DNA from: an uncultured Rubrobacteraceae bacterium
GTDB taxonomy: Bacteria > Actinomycetota > Rubrobacteria > Rubrobacterales > Rubrobacteraceae
Length of the DNA: 64,000 nucleotides
Reading direction: 5' to 3'
Assembly: GCA_902806065.1 (NCBI GenBank)
Contig: CADCVE010000091.1
Location: 1 to 64,000 of the forward strand
Shown here piece by piece: positions 8,969 to 17,495 of the stretch. The position numbers were made by a program, and so were the translations under genes. How positions within the stretch are numbered: the stretch's first letter is position 1; each line of letters opens with the position of its first letter. The notes beneath the pieces are model-generated. The model was given only the letters and a program-made list of their open reading frames with translations, searched no databases and had not been told where the DNA came from.

Positions 8969-9262
8969 ATGGATGACGCGGGCACACAAGACAGGATCGA
9001 GGAGTTAAGGAACCGGGTCGATGAAGTCGACCGGGAACTAGTACGTTCGCTCAACGAGCGGGCGCGCATCGTGCAGGAGATCGTGGCGATAAAAGCCGAG
9101 GCGGGCAAGGCGCTCTTCGATCCCAGGCGGGAGGAGGAGATCCTCCGGAAAGTCGCCGAGGAGAACGAGGGGCCGATCTACGACACGTCTCTGCGAGAGA
9201 TCTTTACGCTCATCCTGCACCGTATTCGGGATCTGGAAGTCCAACGAGAAGAGTTTAGGTAG
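8969..9262 (+). CDS. Chorismate mutase, AroQ class
   Basis: 97 aa, all-helical AroQ type. The pattern EELRNRVDEVDRELVRSLNERARIVQEIVAIK contains the N-terminal Arg (R of LRNRVD), the Asp/Glu pair and the Arg/Lys residues that bind chorismate. DPRREEEILRKV then follows in the second helix. It converts chorismate to prephenate, the substrate of the divergent TyrA. The DAHP synthase gene starts 11 bases downstream. In actinobacteria small chorismate mutases often need partnership with DAHP synthase for full activity, so a complex is plausible (inference). Confidence 0.93.
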   Translation: MDDAGTQDRIEELRNRVDEVDRELVRSLNERARIVQEIVAIKAEAGKALFDPRREEEILRKVAEENEGPIYDTSLREIFTLILHRIRDLEVQREEFR

Positions 9263-9273
9263 CTGATTTATAT

Positions 9274-10098
9274 ATGAGCATTTCGCAAAAGAGCGCCGCT
9301 GGCGTAAAGACGAACGTTTCGACGAACAACGGCCTGATACAGCCCGGCTCGTTCCGGGTAATCGCCGGTCCCTGCACCATCGAGAGCTACGAGCAGTTCG
9401 TCGCGAGTGCCAAAGCCGTAAAGCAGGCCGGCTACGAGTACGTGCGCGGCGGCGCCTTCAAGCCCCGCACCTCGCCGTACTCCTTCCAGGGGCTCGGCGA
9501 GGATGGCCTGAAGATAATGTCCGAGGTCAACGGAGAGCTCGGCCTCAAGGGCGTCACCGAGGTCATGGACGCAAGCGACATCGAGCTGGTCATGGAGCAC
9601 GCTCAGATCATTCAGGTAGGCGCGCGCAACATGGCGAACTTCTCTCTGCTCAGGCGCATCGGCGAGGCTATCGCGGGGACGGATCACGGCGTGATCCTGA
9701 AGCGCGGCCTCGCGGCGACGGTCGAGGAGTGGCTACTGGCGGCGGAGTACATTACGAGCGGCGGCAGCGAGAACGTGGTCCTCTGCGAGCGGGGGATACG
9801 CACCTTCGAGACCAGTACGCGCTTCACGCTGGACCTGTCGGCGGTAATCGTAGCCAAGAGGCTTACGGACCTGCCGGTGATCGTAGACCCGTCTCACGCG
9901 GCTGGTAGGCGCGACTTGGTCGTCCCTCTGAGCAAGGCTAGCGTGGCGGCGGAGGCGGATGGCCTGCTCGTGGAATCCCACCACGACCCGCAGGAAGCTC
10001 TGTGTGACGCTGAGCAGGCGCTCCCGGTGGAGGCGCTAATGGGTCTGCGCGAGGCTCTCCAGCCGTTTGCAACCGCGATGGGCCGGGAGGTCCTCTAG
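9274..10098 (+). CDS. aroF: 3-deoxy-7-phosphoheptulonate (DAHP) synthase, type I-beta
   Basis: 274 aa. Core motifs: VIAGPCTIESYEQF (~31), RGGAFKPRTSPYSFQGLG (~62), VGARNMANFSLLRR, ILKRGLAATVEEWLLAAEYI (~135), CERGIRTFETSTRFTLDL and IVDPSHAAGRRDLV (~210). This is the KDO8P-like type I-beta class. It condenses PEP and erythrose-4-phosphate as the first step of the shikimate pathway. The N-terminal regulatory ferredoxin-like domain of some family members is absent. Cotranscribed with chorismate mutase just upstream, which may provide feedback control. Confidence 0.95.
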   Translation: MSISQKSAAGVKTNVSTNNGLIQPGSFRVIAGPCTIESYEQFVASAKAVKQAGYEYVRGGAFKPRTSPYSFQGLGEDGLKIMSEVNGELGLKGVTEVMDASDIELVMEHAQIIQVGARNMANFSLLRRIGEAIAGTDHGVILKRGLAATVEEWLLAAEYITSGGSENVVLCERGIRTFETSTRFTLDLSAVIVAKRLTDLPVIVDPSHAAGRRDLVVPLSKASVAAEADGLLVESHHDPQEALCDAEQALPVEALMGLREALQPFATAMGREVL

Positions 10099-10117
10099 TA
10101 CCACGGGGAGACTCGGG

Positions 10118-11725
10118 ATGCCGGAAGGCATGACCCGCCGCCTAGGTGGAAGGTTCGCGCTGGAGCGTGAGATCGGGGAGGGCGGCATGGCCCGTGTCTT
10201 CCTCGGCCGGGATGAGGTCCTGGACCGACCTATTGCAATAAAGGTGCTGCGCCCGCACTACGGTGAGACGGGCATGAGGGCGCGTTTCGAGCGCGAGGGA
10301 CGCACCGCCGCCCGGCTCTCCCATCCGAACATCGTGGAGGTCTACGATGCTGGTGAGGGAGAGCTGGAGGGGCGGAAGGTCTCGTACATCGTCATGGAGT
10401 ACGTACCTGGCGGGGACCTCAAGCAGCTGATGGAGGAGAAGGGCCCTATACCAGGCAAGGAGCTTGCGCTGCTGGGGGCCGAGGTATCTTCCGGGTTGGC
10501 TCGCGCGCACGAGGCCGGCGTGGTCCACCGTGACATAAAGCCGGCCAACATACTTATCGACGGCCAGGGGCGTCCCAAGCTCAGTGATTTCGGCATCGCC
10601 CGCGCCCTGGGCGCGACGCAGGCTACCCAGACGGGAACCTACCTCGGCACCGCACTCTACTCCTCACCGGAACAACTCAAGGGAGAGAAGGTTACTCCAA
10701 AGAGCGACGTGTATTCTCTGGGTATGACCTTCTATCAGGCCGCCGCCGGGGAGCCGCCGTTCTCCGGTACACCTTTAGAGGTCGCAAGTCAGCACGTCTC
10801 GCAGACGCCGACCCCACCGAGCGTACTCGGCGCGGATTTGAGTAGCCGGTTCGAAGCGCTTATCCTCGACTGCGTCGAGAAGGACCCGGATCTCCGCCCT
10901 ACCGCCGAAGAGGTCCACGAGCGCCTGCGGAAGGAAGCCGGTTCGACCCGCAACGCCCGCGCCTACGCCGCGCCCCCAATGTCTGAGCCTCCACCAGCCT
11001 TGAGCACCCGCACGCCGCCGCGCGAACAGCCTCCACCAAGACCACCTCCAGGCGACGCGCCGGGTGGCGTTCCGGATGGTGGTGAGCCACCCGGATCTGG
11101 TGGTGCCCGGCGCGGGGAACGCCGGAGACGTGGACCTGTACTCCTTGTAGCTGCCGCGTTGTTCCTGATCCTGGCAGGCGTCGCTGTGGCTTATGCGTTG
11201 TCCGGAGGAAACGAAGCTACCGAGACAGCGCAAGACACGCCAGAGGAGAGCCAACAAGACAACGAACAGGCGAGCGCACCCGAGGAGACGGAGGCGCAGA
11301 GCGATCTTTTAGTTAGTAGCGAGGAGGCACCCTCCGAGCAGACCGCGCCGGAGGAGACCACTGTCGCCGAAGATGACTCCGGAGGGGATTTATCGGCGGA
11401 GGCCGCGGCGCAAGCGGTCCAGGACTATTACACGGCGGCTGCCGATGGTGACTACGATCAGGCCTGGAGCTTCCTCTCTACACGCTATCAGCAGGAGTGG
11501 GGTCCTCAGGCGGATTATACTAGCCAGTTCGATACCCTGAATGAAGTGCGTTTCGTCGAAGGCCCGACGCCGGAGGTGTCGGGCGAGACCGCGACGGTCA
11601 CGGGCGGGACCTTGGCTACACACACCGACCGGGTCGACAGGACCACTGGAACCTGGACGCTCATCAATGAGAACGATCAGTGGAAGATCGACGGGCAGAG
11701 CGTTAGCGTCATTGGTACCAGTTAA
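10118..11725 (+). CDS. Membrane-anchored Ser/Thr protein kinase (PknB-like)
   Basis: 535 aa from ATG 10118 with GGGGAG 7 bases upstream. An earlier start would overlap the DAHP synthase gene. The kinase domain (~10-265) has a glycine loop IGEGGMARVFLG, lysine in IAIKVLRP, HRD loop VVHRDIKPANILI (~135), SDFGIARAL (~156) and SSPEQLKG. A Pro-rich juxtamembrane linker (~285-335) and one transmembrane helix (LLVAAALFLILAGVAVAYAL, ~345-365) follow. Then comes an acidic Glu/Gln-rich stretch, and a C-terminal extracellular domain (~420-535) resembling NTF2/DUF4878-like folds (AVQDYYTAAADGDYDQAWSFL). There are no PASTA repeats. Ligand unknown. Confidence 0.92.
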   Translation: MPEGMTRRLGGRFALEREIGEGGMARVFLGRDEVLDRPIAIKVLRPHYGETGMRARFEREGRTAARLSHPNIVEVYDAGEGELEGRKVSYIVMEYVPGGDLKQLMEEKGPIPGKELALLGAEVSSGLARAHEAGVVHRDIKPANILIDGQGRPKLSDFGIARALGATQATQTGTYLGTALYSSPEQLKGEKVTPKSDVYSLGMTFYQAAAGEPPFSGTPLEVASQHVSQTPTPPSVLGADLSSRFEALILDCVEKDPDLRPTAEEVHERLRKEAGSTRNARAYAAPPMSEPPPALSTRTPPREQPPPRPPPGDAPGGVPDGGEPPGSGGARRGERRRRGPVLLVAAALFLILAGVAVAYALSGGNEATETAQDTPEESQQDNEQASAPEETEAQSDLLVSSEEAPSEQTAPEETTVAEDDSGGDLSAEAAAQAVQDYYTAAADGDYDQAWSFLSTRYQQEWGPQADYTSQFDTLNEVRFVEGPTPEVSGETATVTGGTLATHTDRVDRTTGTWTLINENDQWKIDGQSVSVIGTS

Positions 11726-11780
11726 GCGCGGATATAATAAGCAATATAATCGGTGCAAATAGATATGGAAGGATCGCGTT

Positions 11781-12992
11781 CTGAAGACTGTATTTACGGC
11801 GTTTGCCTCGGCGATTATCGGTGGATTGATCGCCACGATCTTCTTTTATCTGGGGTTCTTTGGACTGGAGGGGCGTCCCAGGGACCTGAAGATCGAGGAG
11901 GCACGGCAGGCTCCTCCGGCTACTGTAGAGGAGGGGGTGAATCCTGGCGGTGAGGAGGGACCTTCGGTTCGTGAGGTCTATACTCGTGATGGTCCCGGGG
12001 TGGTGACCGTGGACGTGGCCTCGCAGGAGAGAGGCGCCGGTGGAGGCTCTGGTTTCGTGATCGACGAGAGGGGTTACATCGCCACCAATCAGCATGTCGT
12101 TGACGGAGCCGACAGCGTTTCGGTCCGCTTCTCCACCGGGGCGAGAGAGACGGCCGAGGTGGTCGGTGAGGATGCCTCTACGGATATGGCGGTACTGCGG
12201 GTGGAGGCACCGGAGGAGGGTCTGAAGCCTCTAACGCTCGGGGACTCGGACTCCGTCGGGGTGGGGGACCCGGTGATCGCCATCGGTAACCCGCTGAATA
12301 TCGGTATCAGCGTGACGACCGGCATCATTAGCGGCCTGGGTAGACCCATAGACGCGCCTAATGGCTACACTATAAATGGGGCGGTGCAGACGGACGCGGC
12401 CCTCAGTTCAGGCAACTCCGGAGGTCCACTGCTCGACTCGCGGGGAGAGGTCATAGGGATCAACTCCCTGTCGGCTGCCGCTCCGGGGTTCGGCACCGTG
12501 ACTCAAGGGGTGAACTTCGCGGTCCCGATCAATACGGTCAGAAGCGTGGCCGAGCAGCTTATCCAGACGGGAAGGGCCGAGCACGGCTACATTGGTGTGA
12601 GGATGTTCCCGGCGAGCGTCGAAGAACTGGCGTCCTACTCGGGGCTTTCGAGCGAGGAACTCTCCAACGATTATGGTCTGCCGGAGAACGGTGCGATCAT
12701 CAGCGAGGCCATCGAGGGCGGACCGGCGGATGAGGCGGGCGTCCAGGGCAGCGGTGGCGATCAGGAGATCGCGGGCCTGAACGTGCCGCTTGGCGATGTG
12801 GTCACCGAGGTCGAAGGTGAACGCGTCACGACTCCGGACGACGTAAGCAAGGTCGTTAACTACCTGCAGCCCGGCGACAACCTGAACCTTACCGTCGTCA
12901 CGCCGGGGGAGGAGCCTCGCGAGGTCGACATAACCCTCGGCGACCAGCCCGACGAGGAGCCGTCCACGAGGAGCGTTCCGCGCGTTGGATGA
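11781..12992 (+). CDS. HtrA/DegP-type trypsin-like serine protease with PDZ domain
   Basis: About 403 aa if translation begins at the CTG at 11781. That codon has GGAAGG 8 bases upstream and gives an intact N-terminal membrane anchor (LKTVFTAFASAIIGGLIAT). The first conventional start (TTG 11826) would cut this helix and has no proper ribosome site. Catalytic triad: His in YIATNQHVVDG (~105), Asp in STDMAVLRV (~135), Ser in SSGNSGGPLL (~213). A PDZ domain (~290-385) has the ligand-loop region GYIGVRM and VTEVEGERV. It is a cell-surface quality-control protease. The stop overlaps the start of rpiA. Confidence 0.92.
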   Translation: MKTVFTAFASAIIGGLIATIFFYLGFFGLEGRPRDLKIEEARQAPPATVEEGVNPGGEEGPSVREVYTRDGPGVVTVDVASQERGAGGGSGFVIDERGYIATNQHVVDGADSVSVRFSTGARETAEVVGEDASTDMAVLRVEAPEEGLKPLTLGDSDSVGVGDPVIAIGNPLNIGISVTTGIISGLGRPIDAPNGYTINGAVQTDAALSSGNSGGPLLDSRGEVIGINSLSAAAPGFGTVTQGVNFAVPINTVRSVAEQLIQTGRAEHGYIGVRMFPASVEELASYSGLSSEELSNDYGLPENGAIISEAIEGGPADEAGVQGSGGDQEIAGLNVPLGDVVTEVEGERVTTPDDVSKVVNYLQPGDNLNLTVVTPGEEPREVDITLGDQPDEEPSTRSVPRVG

Positions 12993-13710
12993 TCCCCTGG
13001 AGGAGTTGAAGCGCGCCGCCGCCGAGCGGGCCGTGGACGAGTATGTCGAGAGTGGGATGGTCGTGGGGCTCGGGACGGGATCGACGGCGGCACATGCGGT
13101 ACGCAGGATAGGGGCTTTGATCTCTGCCGGAGAGTTGGAGGATGTCCGGGGGGTGCCGACCTCGGCGCGAATCGCGGCCCTGGCACGGGAGGAGGGCATA
13201 CCCCTGGTAACCTTGTCGGAGGCACGTCCCCTGTTCACGATAGATGGAGCTGACGAGATCGGGCCGGGTCTCGCCCTGATCAAAGGCCGCGGCGGAGCCC
13301 TTCTTAGAGAGAAGATCGTGGCTAGCGCCTGTGATGGCCTCGTCGTAATCGCCGACGAAACGAAGCTGGTCGAATCTTTGGGTGTTGGATCTCTGCCCGT
13401 TGAGATCGAACCGTTCGGCTACGAGATCACCCTCGAAGACCTGTCCTCCCTGGGCTGCGAACCTACTCTCAGACTACAAGGTGCAGGCTCCCAAACAGGC
13501 GACGCGAACCACCCCTTCGTCACCGATGGAAACCACTACACCGCCGACTGCCTCTTCCCCGGTGGCATCCCCGACCCGGCAGCGCTCGAAGAGGACATAA
13601 AGAGTATTCCCGGCGCTTTAGAGTGTGGCCTCTTCGTTGGCCTCGCCCGGGCCGCCGTCGTTGCCCGCGGCGGAGCGGAGACGGAGATCCTACCAGCTTC
13701 GCCTGGGTGA
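12985..13710 (+). CDS. rpiA: Ribose-5-phosphate isomerase A
   Basis: 241 aa, TTG start overlapping the protease stop by 8 bases. RpiA motifs: VVGLGTGSTAAHAVRRIG (~26), TIDGADEIGPGLALIKGRGG (~82; D and E are active-site residues), LLREKIVAS and DGNHYTADCLFPGG near the end. It interconverts ribose-5-phosphate and ribulose-5-phosphate in the pentose phosphate pathway. This also supplies erythrose-4-phosphate metabolism near the DAHP synthase gene, though linkage may be accidental. Confidence 0.95.
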   Translation: MDDPLEELKRAAAERAVDEYVESGMVVGLGTGSTAAHAVRRIGALISAGELEDVRGVPTSARIAALAREEGIPLVTLSEARPLFTIDGADEIGPGLALIKGRGGALLREKIVASACDGLVVIADETKLVESLGVGSLPVEIEPFGYEITLEDLSSLGCEPTLRLQGAGSQTGDANHPFVTDGNHYTADCLFPGGIPDPAALEEDIKSIPGALECGLFVGLARAAVVARGGAETEILPASPG

Positions 13711-13762
13711 GCTATTGGGGTTCAGCCGTCAGCAAGAATTCTAGAGATCAGTCTCCGGTGAG

Positions 13763-13804
13763 CAATGCCTCATCCGGTTGAGGCATCGCTCGGATGAGGC
13801 ATTG
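13763..13804. repeat. Perfect 14-bp inverted repeat downstream of rpiA
   Basis: CAATGCCTCATCCG (13763-13776) and CGGATGAGGCATTG (13791-13804) are exact reverse complements around a 14-base loop. The loop itself contains TTGAGGCA, which can pair with the left arm as an alternative stem. There is no T-run after it, so it is not a classical terminator. It may be a transcript-end hairpin or a small palindromic repeat. Confidence 0.55.
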
Positions 13805-13861
13805 TCGATCTCTCAACCACCACATACGGTGCCAGCAGAAGAGCCTCTCGCCAGAGTAAAC

Positions 13862-13903
13862 GGCTGAAAGCCGAAGGTTGATGGTTGAAAGTTGACGGCT
13901 TAT
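13862..13903 (+). repeat. Heptanucleotide tandem repeat (GGCTGAA-type)
   Basis: Six successive 7-mers: GGCTGAA AGCCGAA, GGTTGAT GGTTGAA, AGTTGAC GGCTTAT. They share the pattern Rgytgan with 7-base periodicity. A related set occurs on the other strand at 33674-33786. The array ends at the stop codon of the adjacent small gene. Confidence 0.6.
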
Positions 13904-14163
13904 TAGCTGGAGATAGCTCCGAAGCCCGCGCGGGTGCCGGAACGGTTGGACCGCTCCTTCTCGACGACGAGCTTGTAGATGGCGTCGTACTCTATGTAGA
14001 CGGTCGCCTTGCCGTCCTCCATTGTTACCTTGAGGTAATCATTCTCGACGGAGACCTCGGCCTTTGGCTCCACGGTGAAGGTGTCTCTCTTATCCCAGAT
14101 GACGAGGTTGGCCTCCTCGCCCTTGGCCTCGTCCACTATCCTCTTGATAATCTCTCGATCCAC
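13903..14163 (-). CDS. Small conserved-type hypothetical protein
   Basis: 86 aa, acidic N-terminal two thirds (MDREIIKRIVDEAKGEEAN). These are followed by alternating beta-like segments (LVIWDKRDTFTVEP, AEVSVENDYLKVTMED, GKATVYIEYDAIYKLVVEKE) and a basic tail. No transmembrane segment, no cysteine. An upstream GGAGTGTGAG-like ribosome site fits the ATG at 14163. Regular codon use suggests a real gene. I do not recognise a family. It is divergent from the FNT channel gene and could share its control region. Confidence 0.65.
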   Translation of the reverse strand: MDREIIKRIVDEAKGEEANLVIWDKRDTFTVEPKAEVSVENDYLKVTMEDGKATVYIEYDAIYKLVVEKERSNRSGTRAGFGAISS

Positions 14164-14286
14164 GGCTCACACTCCTTCTCTGCGATCTCTTACGGCTCGT
14201 GCCCATTCTACATGGGAGAACGCGAGAATAGCCGGTGGGGTCTCCCGTGCTGCTATCCTTGCACCGTTATAGTAAGATACTCGACT

Positions 14287-15102
14287 GTGTCCGCGACCAA
14301 AACAGCTGGGGAGATACTGGAAGCTGTCGTCGAGGATGGTCAGTCGGAGTTGGACCGGGCTAGCGCGGGGCTCGCTCTAAGCGGGCTGGCCGCCGGGCTC
14401 AACATCTCCTTCGGGGCGGTGGCTCTGGCGACGGTGGCGGCCATAACCGGCGGCATAGGGATCACGGCGATGCTCTTTTACCCGGTAGGGTTCTTGATCG
14501 TAATCCTTGGGCGTTCGCAACTCTACACCGAAAACACTATCACTCCGGTCACCGTGGTGCTTTCCCGGCTGGGCAACGTGCCGAACTTGCTCCGTCTCTG
14601 GGTGGTGATCTTCGTTGCCAACATAATTGGCGCGACGCTCTTCGCAGCCGCAGTGTTCTATGGAGAGGTGCTGCCGCCACCGGCGCTGGATATCCTGCTC
14701 GAAGAGGCCGCGCGCAAAGTGGAGCCCGGGTTCTGGACCACGACCCTGAAGGCCGTCTTCGGCGGTTGGATCGTGGCGCTAATAGCCTGGCTGGTGGCGG
14801 CTTCTAAAGATACCATCACCCAGGCGTTCTTTATCTTCGTGCTCGTCCTCCTCATCCCGGCCGCGGACCTCACGCACTGCATAGCCGGCTCCTCGGAGGT
14901 ACTGGTGGGCGTCTTCTCTGGCGAGGTCCCCCTCTCCACTTACCTGGGTGCGTTTCTGCTCCCGACCACTCTCGGTAACACTGTAGGAGGACTGTTCCTG
15001 GTCGCACTGCTCAACTACGGCCAGGTCGCGGGCTCCAAGTCTGGGGCCAAAACCTCCCTGTCCGGGTACACCGCGACAGATGGGCAACGGGAAGATACCT
15101 GA
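14287..15102 (+). CDS. Formate/nitrite transporter (FNT) family channel
   Basis: 271 aa from GTG 14287. Six hydrophobic segments are visible (LAAGLNISFGAVALATV, IGITAMLFYPVGFLIVILG, LRLWVVIFVANIIGATLF, VFGGWIVALIAWLV, ITQAFFIFVLVLLIPAADL, FLLPTTLGNTVGGLFLVALL). The family signature TENTITPVTVVLSR after helix 2, the AGSSEVLVG segment and the GNTVGGLFLVALL end are all present. The FNT central His region reads ADLTHCIAGS. FNT proteins are pentameric anion/acid channels for formate, nitrite, lactate or hydrosulfide. Which one cannot be told here. TAAGAT at 14273-14278 lies 8 bases before the GTG, so the mRNA may be leaderless. Confidence 0.9.
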   Translation: MSATKTAGEILEAVVEDGQSELDRASAGLALSGLAAGLNISFGAVALATVAAITGGIGITAMLFYPVGFLIVILGRSQLYTENTITPVTVVLSRLGNVPNLLRLWVVIFVANIIGATLFAAAVFYGEVLPPPALDILLEEAARKVEPGFWTTTLKAVFGGWIVALIAWLVAASKDTITQAFFIFVLVLLIPAADLTHCIAGSSEVLVGVFSGEVPLSTYLGAFLLPTTLGNTVGGLFLVALLNYGQVAGSKSGAKTSLSGYTATDGQREDT

Positions 15103-15195
15103 GGCCGCGCGGCGCCCCCTCCCCGGTTGCCGGGTGGGGAGCCACGGTCTAGAATAGCGCGGTTTTCACGTTCGACTATCTGACTGAGGGTTGTA

Positions 15196-15717
15196 TTGAA
15201 AGATCTGGCATACAGGGTCCGGGACTTCGACCGGGCGTTGTTCCGGGCGGTCTTCCGCTTCAAGCTCGCGCTACTGACGCCGATGATGCGCGCCTTCACC
15301 ATCGCGGGGAAGGCGGGGGCGCTGTGGGGTGCAATAGCCTTTTTTGCCTTCCTCGCGAATGGCCTGCAGCTCCACGACCTCCTCGTGCCCTGGGCGGCGG
15401 TCGCGGTCTCCTGGACCATGGCCGAGGGCGCCAAGTCCATGTTCGACCGCGCTCGTCCCTTTGTCTCTGACACTGGCATAGCCCCGCTCACGAAGACGCC
15501 CTCCTCCAGTTCCTTCCCATCCGGCCACTCCGCGACTGCCGCCGCCGGTTCCATAACCCTCTCCGCCGTTTACCCTGCCTTCGCTCCCGTCCTCATCCTC
15601 GCGGGCTTCCTTGTTGCCTTGTCCCGCGTCTATCTCGGGGTTCACTACCCTTTCGACGTGCTGGCCGGCCTCCTCATAGGGACCGCGACCGCGGTTGCCA
15701 TCCTGATCCTCACGTAG
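15196..15717 (+). CDS. PAP2-family membrane phosphatase
   Basis: 173 aa, TTG start. It carries the three phosphatidate-phosphatase motifs: KSMFDRARPF (~75, KxxxxxxRP), PSGHSATA (~102, PSGH) and SRVYLGVHYPFDVLAG (~145, SRxxxxxHxxxD). Hydrophobic segments are interleaved. The family dephosphorylates lipid phosphates (undecaprenyl pyrophosphate, phosphatidic acid or phosphatidylglycerol phosphate) at the outer face of the membrane. The specific substrate is unknown. It stands alone after the FNT gene with a ~90-base gap. Confidence 0.9.
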   Translation: MKDLAYRVRDFDRALFRAVFRFKLALLTPMMRAFTIAGKAGALWGAIAFFAFLANGLQLHDLLVPWAAVAVSWTMAEGAKSMFDRARPFVSDTGIAPLTKTPSSSSFPSGHSATAAAGSITLSAVYPAFAPVLILAGFLVALSRVYLGVHYPFDVLAGLLIGTATAVAILILT

Positions 15718-16195
15718 CTCCGCGTGAAGTTACTCACCGGCGCTCGTGTACGGGCGCGTAAAATACTATCCGCGCTTACGACTATGCCGTTTACAAACTA
15801 CCAACGGAAATACAATCGGAGAGATGCAGTTCGCCAAAGTCTCCATGTCGGCGGCGTAGGACCTCGGTAGGCTGTTCTTTGGCGCGCTCCGGATCCTCTA
15901 TACGCTCCCGGTAACTACAGCAAAGATCGAGAATTGCATTTCCAAACGAGTAACTTTTTCGACAAGATCTCTTGCCAGCCTTTCAGACATCGGATATGTC
16001 TTGCTATCTGTGTACAGTATTTGCAGAAAGAAAGTAGTCAGCGGGTGCAGCATCAGGAAGAAGATGGGTAACGATTGAGGTGGACTACCTTGTCTAGAGC
16101 GGATGATCTACTAGGCAGCATGGCAACTAATCAGGATAGAAGAGAGCGAAGACGATCGCGAGCGGGGTACGCTCGCACCAAGGACGTAACTGCTC
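15718..16195. other. Intergenic region before the polysaccharide genes
   Basis: No reading frame with a credible start or protein pattern on either strand. The region is slightly richer in A+T than its neighbours, as expected for decayed or regulatory DNA. No clear hairpin or -35/-10 pair found. Confidence 0.4.
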
Positions 16196-17485
16196 ATGGA
16201 TAAAGGGGATCGCACCGTTTCGGTGGTTGGTCTTGGATATGTCGGCTTGCCAGTGGCCGTAGCTTTCGGCAGGGCTTACAACACGGTAGGCTTCGACGTC
16301 GACACGGAGCGTATCGAGGAGCTTCGGGCCGGTTTTGATCGTACTGACGAGGTGGACCCCGAAGAGCTAAGGACTGCCGATGTACTATTTACCGATAGCG
16401 TCGAGGAACTGCGGCAGGCCGATTTTCACATCGTTGCAGTACCGACTCCCATAACCGCCGGGAACCAGCCGGATATCGGTCCCCTGCTGGAGGCATCGGT
16501 GGTAGTAGGGAAGGCGTTGAAACCAGACGACGTAGTGGTCTACGAGTCGACCGTTTACCCGGGCGTCACGGAAGAAGAGTGCGTGCCCATCCTGGAGCGG
16601 ATGTCCAGCCTCGAGTGTGGCATAGATTTCAAGGTCGGATACAGTCCGGAGCGGATCAATCCCGGTGATAGCAAGCATACTTTTACGAAGATCCTCAAGG
16701 TCGTCTCCGGGCAGGACGAAGAGACCCTGGAGATCGTCGCCCAGATGTATGGGTCCGTGGTGGAGGCGGGTGTGCATCGAGCGCCCAATATCAAGACTGC
16801 CGAGGCGGCGAAGGTTATCGAGAACATCCAGCGGGATTTGAATATAGCACTTGTGAACGAGCTGGCTTTGATCTTTGACCGTATGGGTGTGGACACCAGC
16901 GAGGTGCTGGAGGCTGCCGGCACCAAATGGAACTTCCACAAGTACGAGCCGGGCCTCGTTGGCGGACACTGCATCGGGGTCGACCCGTACTATATGACGC
17001 ACAAGGCCGAGCGGCTGGGCTACCACCCGCAGGTTATACTGGCCGGACGCCGCATTAACGACTGCATGGGGAAGTTCGTGGCGCAGCGGACGATAAAAGA
17101 GATGATCAAAGCGGGCCGCAACATCTTGGGGAGCACCGTTACGGTGCTGGGCTTCACCTTCAAGGAGGATGTACCGGATCTGCGCAACTCCAGGGTTATA
17201 GACGGCGTGCGCGAGCTTGAGGACTACGGTGTCGAGGTTCAGGTGCATGACGAGCTGGTTGAAGCCGCCGAGGCTGAGCGTGAGTACGGCATTGGTCTCA
17301 AGTCGTGGAGGGAGCTCAAGCCGGCCACCGCAGTCGTGGTGGCGGTGGCACACCGCGCCTACCGTGACCTTTCCCCAAAGAGTCTGGCGGTCCTGTTTGA
17401 TGGAGAGCCGATCCTCATGGACGTGAAGGGCATCTACGACGCCGATCGCCTTCGGGAGGCAGGTATGCGAGTCTGGCGCCTGTGA
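16196..17485 (+). CDS. Nucleotide-sugar dehydrogenase (TviB/WbpA/VipA type)
   Basis: 429 aa. N-terminal NAD motif [34 protein letters not shown] (~83); [16 protein letters not shown] (~115); [15 protein letters not shown] (~145); a catalytic Cys loop in [18 protein letters not shown] (~262); C-terminal [18 protein letters not shown] (~318). These are the UDP-N-acetyl-hexosamine 6-dehydrogenase signatures. The enzyme oxidises a UDP-HexNAc to the uronic acid for capsule or exopolysaccharide. It precedes a (now broken) UDP-GlcNAc 4-epimerase, the same pair as TviB-TviC/WbpA-WbpP. The last codons are followed after 10 bases by the epimerase remnant. Confidence 0.93.
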   Translation: MDKGDRTVSVVGLGYVGLPVAVAFGRAYNTVGFDVDTERIEELRAGFDRTDEVDPEELRTADVLFTDSVEELRQADFHIVAVPTPITAGNQPDIGPLLEASVVVGKALKPDDVVVYESTVYPGVTEEECVPILERMSSLECGIDFKVGYSPERINPGDSKHTFTKILKVVSGQDEETLEIVAQMYGSVVEAGVHRAPNIKTAEAAKVIENIQRDLNIALVNELALIFDRMGVDTSEVLEAAGTKWNFHKYEPGLVGGHCIGVDPYYMTHKAERLGYHPQVILAGRRINDCMGKFVAQRTIKEMIKAGRNILGSTVTVLGFTFKEDVPDLRNSRVIDGVRELEDYGVEVQVHDELVEAAEAEREYGIGLKSWRELKPATAVVVAVAHRAYRDLSPKSLAVLFDGEPILMDVKGIYDADRLREAGMRVWRL

Positions 17486-17495
17486 GGGGGATGCC

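Noticed and set aside
16385-17353. A 322-codon open frame on the minus strand
   Set aside because: Shadow of the nucleotide-sugar dehydrogenase, which has clear family motifs on the other strand.
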